In this document: piece by piece, positions 45,051-53,967 of the stretch
How positions within the stretch are numbered: the first letter of the stretch is position 1
Layout of the letters: each line of letters begins with the position of its first letter
Source: Maribacter aquimaris
GTDB taxonomy: Bacteria > Bacteroidota > Bacteroidia > Flavobacteriales > Flavobacteriaceae
NCBI RefSeq assembly: GCF_014596745.1
Contig: NZ_JABTCF010000001.1
Location: 1-64,000, forward strand
Direction: 5' to 3'
Length of the DNA stretch: 64,000 nt
Position numbers and translations under genes: made by a program
Notes under the pieces: generated by a model
Told to the model about the DNA's origin: nothing
The model's input: the letters and a program-made list of their open reading frames with translations, nothing else
Databases searched by the model: none

Positions 45051-46613
45051 TTACTTTACAGCTTTGTCCACTATTATTTTTTGGTCGCGATTGGCAATTT
45101 CCCAGGCTGTATGGAATACCAACCGTGTCCTGTTCTCCAATAGGTCATAATTTATTTTATCCGGGGTATCGGAGGGTCGATGGTAATCATCATGGGTACC
45201 ATTGAAATAAAAGATTATAGGAATGTTGTTTTTGGCAAAATTGTAATGATCGCTTCGATAATAAAAACGGTTGGGGTCGTTCTCATCATTATATTTATAA
45301 TCCAATTCAATGTTCATATATTTTTTGTTCACCGCTTCAGAGAGGTTATGCAATTCGGTACTTAATTTATCCGAACCGATTAAATAAATGTAATTGCGGT
45401 TACCTTCACGTTTAGGGTCTATTCTACCTATCATATCGATATTTAAATTGGCCACGGTTTGGCTTAATGGAAATATCGGTTGCACATCGGTATAATACTG
45501 GGATCCCAATAACCCTTTTTCCTCTCCTGTCACATGTAAAAAGACAACGGAGCGCTTTGGTCCATTTCCCGCATCGACGGCCTTTTTAAAAGCTTCTGCT
45601 ATTTCCAATAAGGCCACGGTTCCCGATCCATCATCATCGGCCCCATTATTGATTTCCCCCTTATCCGTTATTCCTATATGGTCTAAATGGGAAGATAATA
45701 CAACATATTCCTCGGGTTTGGTCGATCCCTTGATAACAGCTACAACATTTTCCGACTCAATGATACCACTATCGGAACTTAGGTTAAGATCCAATGCTGT
45801 TTTTATTACCTCCTTAGAGGTGGTATTTAAAATACCAGGGTATAAGGCCGTTGCAACATTTTTATTCAGAACAATATTGATAAAGTCGTTATCATTGGTA
45901 GTTTTTAAAGACAGTCCCCCAGAAGAACGATCTCTTCTTCTATTGAAATAACTTTGATATCTCGTATAATTGGTGTCGTCATAATACAACATACCAAGTC
46001 CACCACGCCCCTGAATCGTTTTCGAGCGCATACCATAGGCATCGGACACCTTGCTCCATTTTGAATTATTACGGGTACCAGTGACCTTAAAAGTGCCATC
46101 GGCATTCACAGGCTCCCCGAACTTCACCAATACTAACTTGCCTTTTATATCAATTCCTTCATAATCACTATAATTCTTATCGTCAATACCATACCCCACA
46201 TAAACAATATCACTAAAATGACCTTGGGCGGCATCAAAGGCAAGTACATCCTCACCTAATTTATAATCCATACCATTTATGCGTAATTCCCCCTTCGGCA
46301 TTACATCCATGACCAAAGGGACTTCTTGGTAGTAGTCACCGTTTTCCTTTGCTGCAGGAATGCCCAATGCAACATATTCGTCCTTAATATATGCTGCAGC
46401 TTTCTTTTCGCCCGGTGTTCCTGTCTCGCGCCCTTCAAATTCATCCGAAGCATATACATAGAGGTGCTTTTTTAATTCGTCGGATGTTATGGTTGCGGCA
46501 TACGTTGTTTCAACGGATGGAGATGTAGTGATTTCCTTTTTTTCAGGAACCGTATTTTGGGAAGAATTACAGGCCATGGTCAAGCCAACAGCAATCAAAA
46601 CCAATTTTTTCAT
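45051..46613 (-). CDS. M28 family metallopeptidase lipoprotein
   Basis: A 520-residue zinc aminopeptidase-type lipoprotein (lipobox VGLTMACNSS, Cys15). A PA domain is probably inserted at about 120-270 (YSDYEGIDIKGKLVLVKFGE). The M28 core shows the zinc ligands: VVLSSHLDHIGI (His), NNGADDDGSGTVALLEIAEA (Asp), HVTGEEKGLLGSQYY (Glu pair), DMIGR and RSDHYNFAKNNIPIIFYFNG with the final THDDYH. It would cleave N-terminal residues from extracellular peptides. Transcribed alone, convergent with tRNA-His. Confidence 0.94.
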   Translation of the reverse strand: MKKLVLIAVGLTMACNSSQNTVPEKKEITTSPSVETTYAATITSDELKKHLYVYASDEFEGRETGTPGEKKAAAYIKDEYVALGIPAAKENGDYYQEVPLVMDVMPKGELRINGMDYKLGEDVLAFDAAQGHFSDIVYVGYGIDDKNYSDYEGIDIKGKLVLVKFGEPVNADGTFKVTGTRNNSKWSKVSDAYGMRSKTIQGRGGLGMLYYDDTNYTRYQSYFNRRRDRSSGGLSLKTTNDNDFINIVLNKNVATALYPGILNTTSKEVIKTALDLNLSSDSGIIESENVVAVIKGSTKPEEYVVLSSHLDHIGITDKGEINNGADDDGSGTVALLEIAEAFKKAVDAGNGPKRSVVFLHVTGEEKGLLGSQYYTDVQPIFPLSQTVANLNIDMIGRIDPKREGNRNYIYLIGSDKLSTELHNLSEAVNKKYMNIELDYKYNDENDPNRFYYRSDHYNFAKNNIPIIFYFNGTHDDYHRPSDTPDKINYDLLENRTRLVFHTAWEIANRDQKIIVDKAVK

Positions 46614-46687
46614 TTGGGTCGTATTTTTAATGACATCAAAAATAATGAAAACCGAAGGATAAGTACTTTTTATTTGAAAGACACATC

Positions 46688-47551
46688 CTACTGCTGCCCC
46701 TTTTTCTTTTTTAAGGATGGATTATCGGCGTACTGGGTGGGGGCCATGCCCTTTTGCGCCTTAAATTGACGATTAAAATTGGAAATTGAATTAAAACCGG
46801 ATTGTTCCGCGATTTCGGCGATACTCAGATTTGAGGTTGCGAGTAAATGGCATGCATGTTCAAGCCGTAGTTCTATCAAAAATTGAAAAAAGGTTTTATT
46901 GGTCTGTTTTTTAAAGAAACGACAAAAAGCATTTGGCGTCATAAAGGCCAATTCAGATATAATGCCCAATCGTATTTCCTGTTGAAAATTATTTACGACA
47001 TAATCGAATATGGATTGTAATCGTTGCCCATCCCTGTCACCAATATGCTTTGGATAAACAAAACCCGTTAACATCTCCTTGCGCGCCGTACACAGTATTT
47101 TCATCAGTTGCAGAAGGCTGATAAAACGGGTGAGTTTTCCTTGGCGTGGCATTTGTTCAATGAGTTTATGAACTTCCTTTCGGTCAGATACCAATCTAAA
47201 TCCGTTTTTTGCACAGTTGAAAAATGGTTGTACCTCTTGAATATCGGCCAGATCAAAAAAATCCTTTCCAAAAGAATCCCGCGTAAAAAACAAGGAAATC
47301 ATTTTAGCGTTTTCGTCCATTAATTCACTTTGAAAAAGATGTGGACAATTCGGACCAATGACAAAAAAGTCGTTATTGCTAAAATGATGAATACTATCCC
47401 CGGTAATTAATTTCCCCTTACCCTTTACGATCCAACTAAGTTGAATTTCCTCATGCTGGTGTAATTGACCATAGAACATCTTGGACTCATCAACCTGAAC
47501 GATCAGGTTTTGGTTCAAGGGCTTTGGAATTTTAAAGGGATATACTTTCAT
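46688..47551 (-). CDS. AraC family transcriptional regulator of the hydroxyproline cluster
   Basis: A 287-residue regulator with an N-terminal cupin-like sensor (HQHEEIQLSWIVKGKGKLIT, NNDFFVIGPNCPHLF) and C-terminal AraC helix-turn-helix pair (ISELAFMTPNAFCRFFKKQT and NLSIAEIAEQSGFNSISNFN followed by RQFKAQKGMAPTQY). It is divergent from the first gene of the catabolic cluster at 47697; the intergenic inverted repeat at 47561-47621 is a candidate operator. It probably activates the cluster in response to hydroxyproline or an intermediate. Confidence 0.93.
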   Translation of the reverse strand: MKVYPFKIPKPLNQNLIVQVDESKMFYGQLHQHEEIQLSWIVKGKGKLITGDSIHHFSNNDFFVIGPNCPHLFQSELMDENAKMISLFFTRDSFGKDFFDLADIQEVQPFFNCAKNGFRLVSDRKEVHKLIEQMPRQGKLTRFISLLQLMKILCTARKEMLTGFVYPKHIGDRDGQRLQSIFDYVVNNFQQEIRLGIISELAFMTPNAFCRFFKKQTNKTFFQFLIELRLEHACHLLATSNLSIAEIAEQSGFNSISNFNRQFKAQKGMAPTQYADNPSLKKKKGQQ

Positions 47552-47560
47552 TGTTTTATA

Positions 47561-47621
47561 ATATGCGAATATTGTACGTCATTTTGTGTTAATGCCTTTT
47601 AATAGGATAATATACGCATAT
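47561..47621. promoter_or_regulatory. Candidate AraC operator and promoter
   Basis: The 13-mers at 47561-47573 (ATATGCGAATATT) and 47609-47621 (AATATACGCATAT) are inverted copies with one mismatch, 48 bases centre to centre. The right arm overlaps TATATTTG at 47619-47626, a -7 box for the plus strand. A second box, TATTTTTG, lies at 47664-47671, nearer the ATG at 47697. Confidence 0.5.
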
Positions 47622-47696
47622 ATTTGGATAATTTAAATGTATTTATAAAGCATACTCCCTGTGTATTTTTGTGTATAATCCATTAAAAAGTAAGGC

Positions 47697-48623
47697 ATGA
47701 AAGTACAATGGCAGGGCGTAATGCCAGCGGTAACGACCAAATTTAGTCCGGATGATACCTTGGATTTGAAAATGTTCCGTATAAACATTGAAGCACAATT
47801 GAATGCAGGGGTACATGGGATAATCCTGGGAGGAACCTTGGGGGAGGCCAGTACCTTGACCGATGGGGAAAAGCGTATCCTTATTCAGGAAACCGTTAAA
47901 ATAGTAGCAGGCAACGTTCCCGTAATCATCAATATCGCTGAGCAAAGTACCCATGATGCCCTTGTTGCCGTGCAAAGGGCCAAGGAATACGGGGCAAACG
48001 GTTTAATGATGTTACCACCAATGCGCTATAAGGCAACAGATAGGGAAACCGTTGTTTATTTTAAGACAATTGCCAATTCCACGGATTTGCCCATAATGAT
48101 CTATAACAATCCGATTGATTATAAAATCGAGGTAACCTTGGATATGCTGCAGGAAATGTTGGAGTGCGATAATATCGAGGCGGTTAAAGAGTCTACCCGT
48201 GATATTTCCAACGTTACGAGAATACGAAATCGATTTGGCAACCGCTTAAAGGTACTCTGTGGTGTTGACACCTTGGCCTTGGAAAGTATGCTGATGGGAG
48301 CCGATGGCTGGGTTGCCGGACTCGTATGTGCCTTTCCTGCCGAGACGGTTGCTATTTATGAGTTGGTCAAAGCAGGTAGGACCAAGGAGGCTATTGCTAT
48401 ATACAGGTGGTTTTTACCATTGTTGGAATTGGATATCAGCCCTCAATTGGTCCAGAATATTAAACTCGCAGAATGCAGTACAGGAATCGGTACCGAAATA
48501 GTCAGGGCCCCAAGATTGCCACTTGAAGGTGCCGAGCGTAAAAGGGTTTTGGGAATTATAGGGGAAAGCCTAAGAACAAGGCCTAGTTTACCACTATATA
48601 AAGACTTAACCCAAGATACCTAA
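47697..48623 (+). CDS. Dihydrodipicolinate synthase family deaminase (1-pyrroline-4-hydroxy-2-carboxylate deaminase-type)
   Basis: A 308-residue class I aldolase-fold enzyme of the DapA/NAL superfamily. The barrel shows GGTLGEASTLTDGEKRILI, IMIYNNPIDYKIEVTLDML (Tyr in the YNNP motif) and IEAVKESTRDISNVTRI (Schiff-base Lys). The neighbouring epimerase, D-amino-acid dehydrogenase and dioxovalerate dehydrogenase point to the hydroxyproline route, in which this enzyme deaminates 1-pyrroline-4-hydroxy-2-carboxylate to 2,5-dioxovalerate. That specificity is an inference from context; the fold alone would allow dapA or other aldolases. First gene of the operon, divergent from AraC. Confidence 0.88.
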   Translation: MKVQWQGVMPAVTTKFSPDDTLDLKMFRINIEAQLNAGVHGIILGGTLGEASTLTDGEKRILIQETVKIVAGNVPVIINIAEQSTHDALVAVQRAKEYGANGLMMLPPMRYKATDRETVVYFKTIANSTDLPIMIYNNPIDYKIEVTLDMLQEMLECDNIEAVKESTRDISNVTRIRNRFGNRLKVLCGVDTLALESMLMGADGWVAGLVCAFPAETVAIYELVKAGRTKEAIAIYRWFLPLLELDISPQLVQNIKLAECSTGIGTEIVRAPRLPLEGAERKRVLGIIGESLRTRPSLPLYKDLTQDT

Positions 48624-48703
48624 ATAGTCTATTTTATTACAGTTACCCACAATTTTAGAATAATATTCTATAATTTGGTAGTAGAATAATCAAGAAAATA
48701 AAA

Positions 48704-50299
48704 ATGAACACCAAAATGATTACGGGTAAGAACTTTATTGGGAATTCACGCTCTGGGAAAGGAGACAAAACCTATAAAACGTTTAATCCACAATTGAACA
48801 CCGAAAACACTTTTTCCTTCGTTGAGGCTACCGAAGATGAAATCGACCAGGCAGTACGTTTGGCAACAGCGGCTTCTATTGAATTTGGGACTTTGTCAGG
48901 GATAAAGAAGGCCGGTTTTTTAAATGCCATAGCCGATGAGATTTTAGCTTTGGATGAACTATTGATCAAAACGTATTGCTCGGAAACAGGTTTGCCAGAA
49001 GGTAGGGCCATGGGTGAAAGAGGTAGGACCATTGGGCAATTGCGGGCCTTTGCTGCATTGGTCGAGGAAGGTTCCTGGGTAGAGGCATCCATAGATACTG
49101 CCATCCCTGATAGAACACCCATACCTAAATCCGATTTACGTAAAATGCTCATTCCTTTAGGACCCGTAGTCGTTTTCGGGGCAAGTAATTTTCCTTTGGC
49201 ATATTCAACTGCCGGTGGTGATACGGCAGCTGCATTTGCTGCGGGATGTCCGGTAATCGTCAAGTCACATCCCATGCATGCCGGAACAGGGGAATTAGTG
49301 GCCTCGGCAATTGTAAAAGCCATTCAAAAGACCAATATGCCCAACGGGGTTTTTTCTAATTTGAATAGTAGTGGCATCGAGGTAGGTTCTGCCTTGGTAA
49401 AACATCCTGGGGTAAAAGCAGTGGGCTTTACAGGAAGTATCGGAGGTGGCAGGGCTTTATTCAACCTTGCTTCCCAACGCGAGGAACCGATTCCTGTTTT
49501 TGCTGAAATGGGAAGTATCAATCCCGTTGTGATTTTGCCTGATGCAATTCATAAAAGAGGAGCGGACTTGGCCAAAACCTATGCAGGGTCCATCACTTTG
49601 GGTACTGGACAATTTTGTACCAATCCCGGATTACTTCTAGGTATCAAGAGTGAGGCACTAACCGACTTTATAAATAAGCTTTCAGAAGAGATCATCAAAA
49701 TAGAGCCCACATGCATGTTGCACCCCAATATTATAGGTGCCTATGAACATAAAAAAGACAAGGCCCTATCACAGAAGGGATTGCAGGTTATGGCCGATAA
49801 GGCGCCTAGCGTACAGGCAAATTATGCCCGGCAGACCGTAACTACGGTAGAGGGTAAGACCTTCTTACAAAACACGACCTTACACCAGGAGGTTTTTGGA
49901 CCCTATTCTATTGTTGTTCAATGTGAGGACGTTGATCAATTGGAAAAAATCATCAGGAATCTTGAAGGTCAATTGACAGGTACCATAATCGCTGAGGAAA
50001 GCGAATTGGCAGGGCACCAAAAAATAGTCGATGCATTACAAAATAGGGTAGGCCGATTAATATACAATGGTGTGCCAACGGGTGTAGAGGTTTGCCCATC
50101 AATGCAACATGGCGGACCTTATCCTGCTTCAACGGATAGTCGCTTTACGGCTGTAGGTATTCATTCCATAAAACGATGGGTACGGCCAATCAGTTACCAG
50201 GATTGGCCCGATAAGCTATTGCCCGATGCCTTGAAAAATTCAAATCCTTTGGGAATTTCCCGGCTTGTCAACAATGAACAGACCAAAAACAACGTATAA
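48704..50299 (+). CDS. Aldehyde dehydrogenase, 2,5-dioxovalerate (alpha-ketoglutarate semialdehyde) type
   Basis: A 531-residue NAD(P)-dependent dehydrogenase. It has LGPVVVFGASNFPLAYSTAG (cofactor binding), VGFTGSIGGGRALFNLAS (Rossmann loop), FAEMGSINPVVI with the general-base Glu, and TLGTGQFCTNPGLL with the catalytic Cys. The C-terminus carries GVEVCPSMQHGGPYPASTDS, typical of the 2,5-dioxovalerate dehydrogenase branch. It would oxidise the semialdehyde to 2-oxoglutarate, finishing hydroxyproline catabolism. The ATG at 48704 is probable; one at 48716 is also possible. Confidence 0.92.
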   Translation: MNTKMITGKNFIGNSRSGKGDKTYKTFNPQLNTENTFSFVEATEDEIDQAVRLATAASIEFGTLSGIKKAGFLNAIADEILALDELLIKTYCSETGLPEGRAMGERGRTIGQLRAFAALVEEGSWVEASIDTAIPDRTPIPKSDLRKMLIPLGPVVVFGASNFPLAYSTAGGDTAAAFAAGCPVIVKSHPMHAGTGELVASAIVKAIQKTNMPNGVFSNLNSSGIEVGSALVKHPGVKAVGFTGSIGGGRALFNLASQREEPIPVFAEMGSINPVVILPDAIHKRGADLAKTYAGSITLGTGQFCTNPGLLLGIKSEALTDFINKLSEEIIKIEPTCMLHPNIIGAYEHKKDKALSQKGLQVMADKAPSVQANYARQTVTTVEGKTFLQNTTLHQEVFGPYSIVVQCEDVDQLEKIIRNLEGQLTGTIIAEESELAGHQKIVDALQNRVGRLIYNGVPTGVEVCPSMQHGGPYPASTDSRFTAVGIHSIKRWVRPISYQDWPDKLLPDALKNSNPLGISRLVNNEQTKNNV

Positions 50300-50310
50300 T
50301 CAATCCTTGA

Positions 50311-51318
50311 ATGGGGCAAAGCTCATTTACTTGTATCGATGCGCACACCTGCGGAAACCCGGTTAGGGTAGTGGCCCATGGTGGGCCGGAGCTCATGGGG
50401 CGGAATATGAGTGAAAAAAGGCAGCATTTTTTAAAGGAGTATGATTGGATTCGCAAAGGACTCATGTTTGAGCCACGTGGACACGATATGATGAGTGGGA
50501 GTATTTTTTATCCCCCTTCGGAGGCGGTCAATGATTTTGGTATTCTTTTTATAGAAACCAGTGGATGCCTGCCCATGTGCGGACATGGTACCATTGGGGC
50601 AATTACCATAGGGATTGAGGAAGGTCTTTTGACCCCTAAGGTTCCCGGTAAAGTACGGATGGAAACTCCCGCCGGATTGGTCCAGGTGGAATACCGACAA
50701 ACCGGTAAAAAAGTCGATTGGGTAAAATTGACCAATGTGAAATCCTATTTGGCGGTAACCGAACTAACTGTGGATTGTTCACAACTGGGCGAATTAGTAT
50801 TTGATGTTTCCTACGGGGGAAATTTCTATGCCATCGTTGATTCTCAGAAGAATTTTAAAGGTATACAGGACTATACCGCAACTAAGCTCATACAATTCAG
50901 TCAGGAAATAAGGGATAAGATCAATGCCAAATACCCAGATAGGTTTGTACACCCCGATGACCCTACCATAAATGGGGTAAGTCATATTTTATGGGCAGGT
51001 AAGACCCTTTCACCAAAAGCTACGGCCCGTAATGCCGTTTTTTATGGAAATAAGGCCATAGACCGTTCACCCTGCGGTACAGGTACATCAGCACGTATGG
51101 CCCAATGGTACGCCAAAGGCAAACTACGATTAGGAACCGAATTTATACATGAAAGCTATATTGGATCCCAATTTATTGGTAGGGTAGAGCAGGAGGTCGT
51201 TTTAAGGGATATACCCGCTATTGTTCCGAGTATTCAAGGGTGGGCCAAAGTTTACGGGCATAATACCATTACCATTGATGATGATGATCCCTATGCCCAT
51301 GGGTTTCAGGTAATTTAG
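50311..51318 (+). CDS. 4-hydroxyproline 2-epimerase (proline racemase superfamily)
   Basis: A 335-residue cofactor-independent enzyme. The two catalytic residues are both Cys: Cys90 in MCGHGTIG and Cys255 in DRSPCGTGTSAR. The Cys/Cys pair fits the racemase/epimerase group rather than the Thr-containing hydroxyproline dehydratases. Other family marks are IDAHTCGNPVRVV and GGNFYAIVD. It converts trans-4-hydroxy-L-proline to cis-4-hydroxy-D-proline, the first step of the pathway encoded here. It starts 11 bases after the aldehyde dehydrogenase stop. Confidence 0.94.
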   Translation: MGQSSFTCIDAHTCGNPVRVVAHGGPELMGRNMSEKRQHFLKEYDWIRKGLMFEPRGHDMMSGSIFYPPSEAVNDFGILFIETSGCLPMCGHGTIGAITIGIEEGLLTPKVPGKVRMETPAGLVQVEYRQTGKKVDWVKLTNVKSYLAVTELTVDCSQLGELVFDVSYGGNFYAIVDSQKNFKGIQDYTATKLIQFSQEIRDKINAKYPDRFVHPDDPTINGVSHILWAGKTLSPKATARNAVFYGNKAIDRSPCGTGTSARMAQWYAKGKLRLGTEFIHESYIGSQFIGRVEQEVVLRDIPAIVPSIQGWAKVYGHNTITIDDDDPYAHGFQVI

Positions 51319-51382
51319 AACCCTTATAGGAAACTAAAACCCATGTTTTCCGCTATTCGAAAATTTAAATTGATATTTGGGA

Positions 51383-52633
51383 ATGAACAAAGAAGTCGTT
51401 GTTATTGGGGGAGGGATCATTGGGCTGTGCTCCGCCTACTATCTACATAAAGAAGGACATCAAGTAACGGTGATTGATAAATCGGATATTAGCGATGGTG
51501 CTTCTTTTGTCAATGCAGGATATATAACCCCAAGCCATATAATTCCGTTGGCAGCTCCTGGCATGACGGCCAAAGGTTTTAAATGGATGTTTAATTCCTC
51601 CAGTCCATTTTATATAAAACCCCAGTTCGATACCGATTTTTTTAAATGGGCTTGGTATTTTCATAAAGCCTCAACCCAAAAAAAGGTAGAAAGGGCAATT
51701 CCTGTCATAAAAAATATAAATCTATTTAGCAGGGAATTGTTTGCTTCCATAAAAGCTTCAGGGGATCTAGGGGATTTTCAATTCGACCGAAAGGGATTAT
51801 TGATGGTGTTTAAAACGGATGCTGCCGGAGAAAAAGAAATGCTAGTCGCAAAAAAGGTAGGGGAATTGGGTCTGGCAGTGGATGTTTTGAATCGTGTACA
51901 ATTGAAAGCATTTGAACCTAATTGTACGATCAATGCCAAAGGAGCGATTCATTATGCTTGTGATGCCCATATGACCCCCACTGAATTTATGCCGAAAATG
52001 GTATCCTATTTAAGAAATTCAGGGGTACTTATAAAAACAAATGAGGAAGTCACGGGTGTTGACCTGGTAAATGCGAAAATACGACAAGTATTGACCAACA
52101 AAGGTACCTATAAAGCGGATGAAGTAGTTTTGGCCGCAGGTTCATGGAGTGGACAATTTTCAAAAAAACTGTACATAAAACTACCTTTACAGGCAGGAAA
52201 AGGCTATCGAATAAATCTCGAAAGACCTACTGGCATTACTATACCCGCCATTTTAATGGAAGCTAAGGTTGCGGTCACCCCCATGAAAGGATTTACCCGT
52301 TTTGCGGGTACCATGGAGTTTTCAGGGATAAATTCCATTGTCCGAAAAGAAAGGGTCGAGGCTATCGCCCATGCGGCTACGGATTATTATCCCGATATTA
52401 AGGTAAACCCTGTGGAAAAAGACAATGCACAAAGTGGGATGCGCCCCGTATCCCCAGACGGATTACCTTATATAGGCAAGAGTAACCACATTGAAAACCT
52501 CATTTTTGCCACAGGCCATGCCATGATGGGATGGAGCCTGGGTCCCGCAACGGGTAAGTTGGTCGCAGAAATTGCCAGCGACCGAAGAACATCATTGCCT
52601 ATAGATCCTTTTACGCCATTTCGTACGTTTTAG
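51383..52633 (+). CDS. FAD-dependent D-amino-acid dehydrogenase (hydroxy-D-proline type)
   Basis: A 416-residue DAO-fold flavoprotein. The FAD motif is VVVIGGGIIGLCSAYYLHKE and the C-terminus has GMRPVSPDGLPYIGKSNHIENL and ATGHAMMGWSLGPATGKLVAEI, which belong to the DadA-like group. It probably oxidises cis-4-hydroxy-D-proline to the pyrroline that the deaminase at 47697 uses, passing electrons to the respiratory chain. The ATG at 51383 is used; a TTG two codons upstream is unlikely. Last gene of the cluster. Confidence 0.92.
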   Translation: MNKEVVVIGGGIIGLCSAYYLHKEGHQVTVIDKSDISDGASFVNAGYITPSHIIPLAAPGMTAKGFKWMFNSSSPFYIKPQFDTDFFKWAWYFHKASTQKKVERAIPVIKNINLFSRELFASIKASGDLGDFQFDRKGLLMVFKTDAAGEKEMLVAKKVGELGLAVDVLNRVQLKAFEPNCTINAKGAIHYACDAHMTPTEFMPKMVSYLRNSGVLIKTNEEVTGVDLVNAKIRQVLTNKGTYKADEVVLAAGSWSGQFSKKLYIKLPLQAGKGYRINLERPTGITIPAILMEAKVAVTPMKGFTRFAGTMEFSGINSIVRKERVEAIAHAATDYYPDIKVNPVEKDNAQSGMRPVSPDGLPYIGKSNHIENLIFATGHAMMGWSLGPATGKLVAEIASDRRTSLPIDPFTPFRTF

Positions 52634-52756
52634 TGCAATTTTATACAGTAAAAAGGCATGACTACAATCGTGATATGCCCCTTGTTGATTTTAATGAAAC
52701 TCAACGGGATAGTTAATACCAAAAAATACCATCATATTTATTTAAAAAATCAGCAA

Positions 52757-53905
52757 CTATTCCATTTCACCGATAAGGTTAAAGGCTCCTTGAACCAAGA
52801 ACTTGTCATTGGCATCAAAATCACTACTATTTTTTATCATTGTGAATCCATTGAAACTATCACCAATCGTTACTTCCTTACGGGTAAAATTATAGGAATC
52901 CCCCCTAGAGACATTCAAAAGAACATAATGGGAATCGTCCATTGAAATGATGGCACTTTCAGGCAAGGCAGACTCTTTGGTTGAATTTGTGATAATTTGC
53001 GCATCGACGAACATGCCCACTGCAAAATTGTGGTTTTCGTCATCCAGTAAATGGCCATGAACCTTCACCGTCCTATTTTTCAAATCTATTGACGTCCCTA
53101 CCAAATGCACTTCAGCTTCATAAAATTCATTATCGGCTTCAGGAATCTTAAAAAGGATTTTTTGTCCTTCTTTTATCTTAAGAACATCCTTTTCAAAAAC
53201 AGAGAGTTCAAGATGTACATGGTCAGTATTAATGATTTCCATAATCTCATCCGAAGGGGAAACATAAGTCCCCTTACTTATGTTCAATTTGGTTACGCTA
53301 CCATGGATAGGGGCGTAAAGGGTAATGGTCGAAGTAATATTTCCGGCCTCCACCGAAGCAATATTGATGTTCAACATTTGAAGCTTTTTCTTTAAGCCGT
53401 TGTAATGTGCCAATGCACTCTTGTATTCACTTTCCGCTTTCAGAAAATTTTTCTGTGAGCTGATCTTTTCCTCGACAAGTGTTTTTTGACGTTCATATTC
53501 CGATTTAAGGAAAGTAAGTTGTTGGGCAGTTTCAAGATAGGTTTGCTGCATTTCAACGAATTCCGGATTTTCCAATGTGACCAAGACTTGTCCCTTTGAG
53601 ATTTTATCCCCGATCAATAAGGGTGTCCTCTTGACATAGCCTCCGATAAAAGAACTAATAATGGCCCGGTTTTGAGGCGGCACATCTATCATTCCTGTTG
53701 TATTGATTACCGTAGGAAAGGGCTGTTCCGATAATTGCCCCAATTGCATTGTATTGCTATCGAACTGGGCCTTAGTCAGTTCAATTTCGTTTTTCTGGAT
53801 GGTGTCCTCGGTAGTTACCGTATTTTCACCATTGCTTTTTGATTCCCCACAGGCTAGAATCATAAAGGCCGATATTAGGAATGCTATATTTTGAAATGAT
53901 TTCAT
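52757..53905 (-). CDS. Efflux RND periplasmic adaptor lipoprotein (CusB/CzcB-like)
   Basis: A 382-residue membrane-fusion protein. The start MKSFQNIAFLISAFMILACG at 53905 gives a lipobox (ILACGES, Cys19). A longer frame from 53971 begins at an ATGA overlap with the pump gene but would bury the signal peptide behind 22 residues, so I reject it, though the overlap is noted. Domains: hairpin with coiled coil (QQTYLETAQQLTFLKSEYER, KNFLKAESEYKSALAHYNGL), barrel-sandwich (APIHGSVTKLNISKGTYVSP) and beta barrel (FAVGMFVDAQIITNS). It links the RND pump with its outer-membrane factor. Confidence 0.92.
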   Translation of the reverse strand: MKSFQNIAFLISAFMILACGESKSNGENTVTTEDTIQKNEIELTKAQFDSNTMQLGQLSEQPFPTVINTTGMIDVPPQNRAIISSFIGGYVKRTPLLIGDKISKGQVLVTLENPEFVEMQQTYLETAQQLTFLKSEYERQKTLVEEKISSQKNFLKAESEYKSALAHYNGLKKKLQMLNINIASVEAGNITSTITLYAPIHGSVTKLNISKGTYVSPSDEIMEIINTDHVHLELSVFEKDVLKIKEGQKILFKIPEADNEFYEAEVHLVGTSIDLKNRTVKVHGHLLDDENHNFAVGMFVDAQIITNSTKESALPESAIISMDDSHYVLLNVSRGDSYNFTRKEVTIGDSFNGFTMIKNSSDFDANDKFLVQGAFNLIGEME

Positions 53906-53967
53906 GACGTTTATTTTGTGTTTCGTACTATTCGTTTTTACGTTTCCCGTTTTAAAATCGTTGCTGA

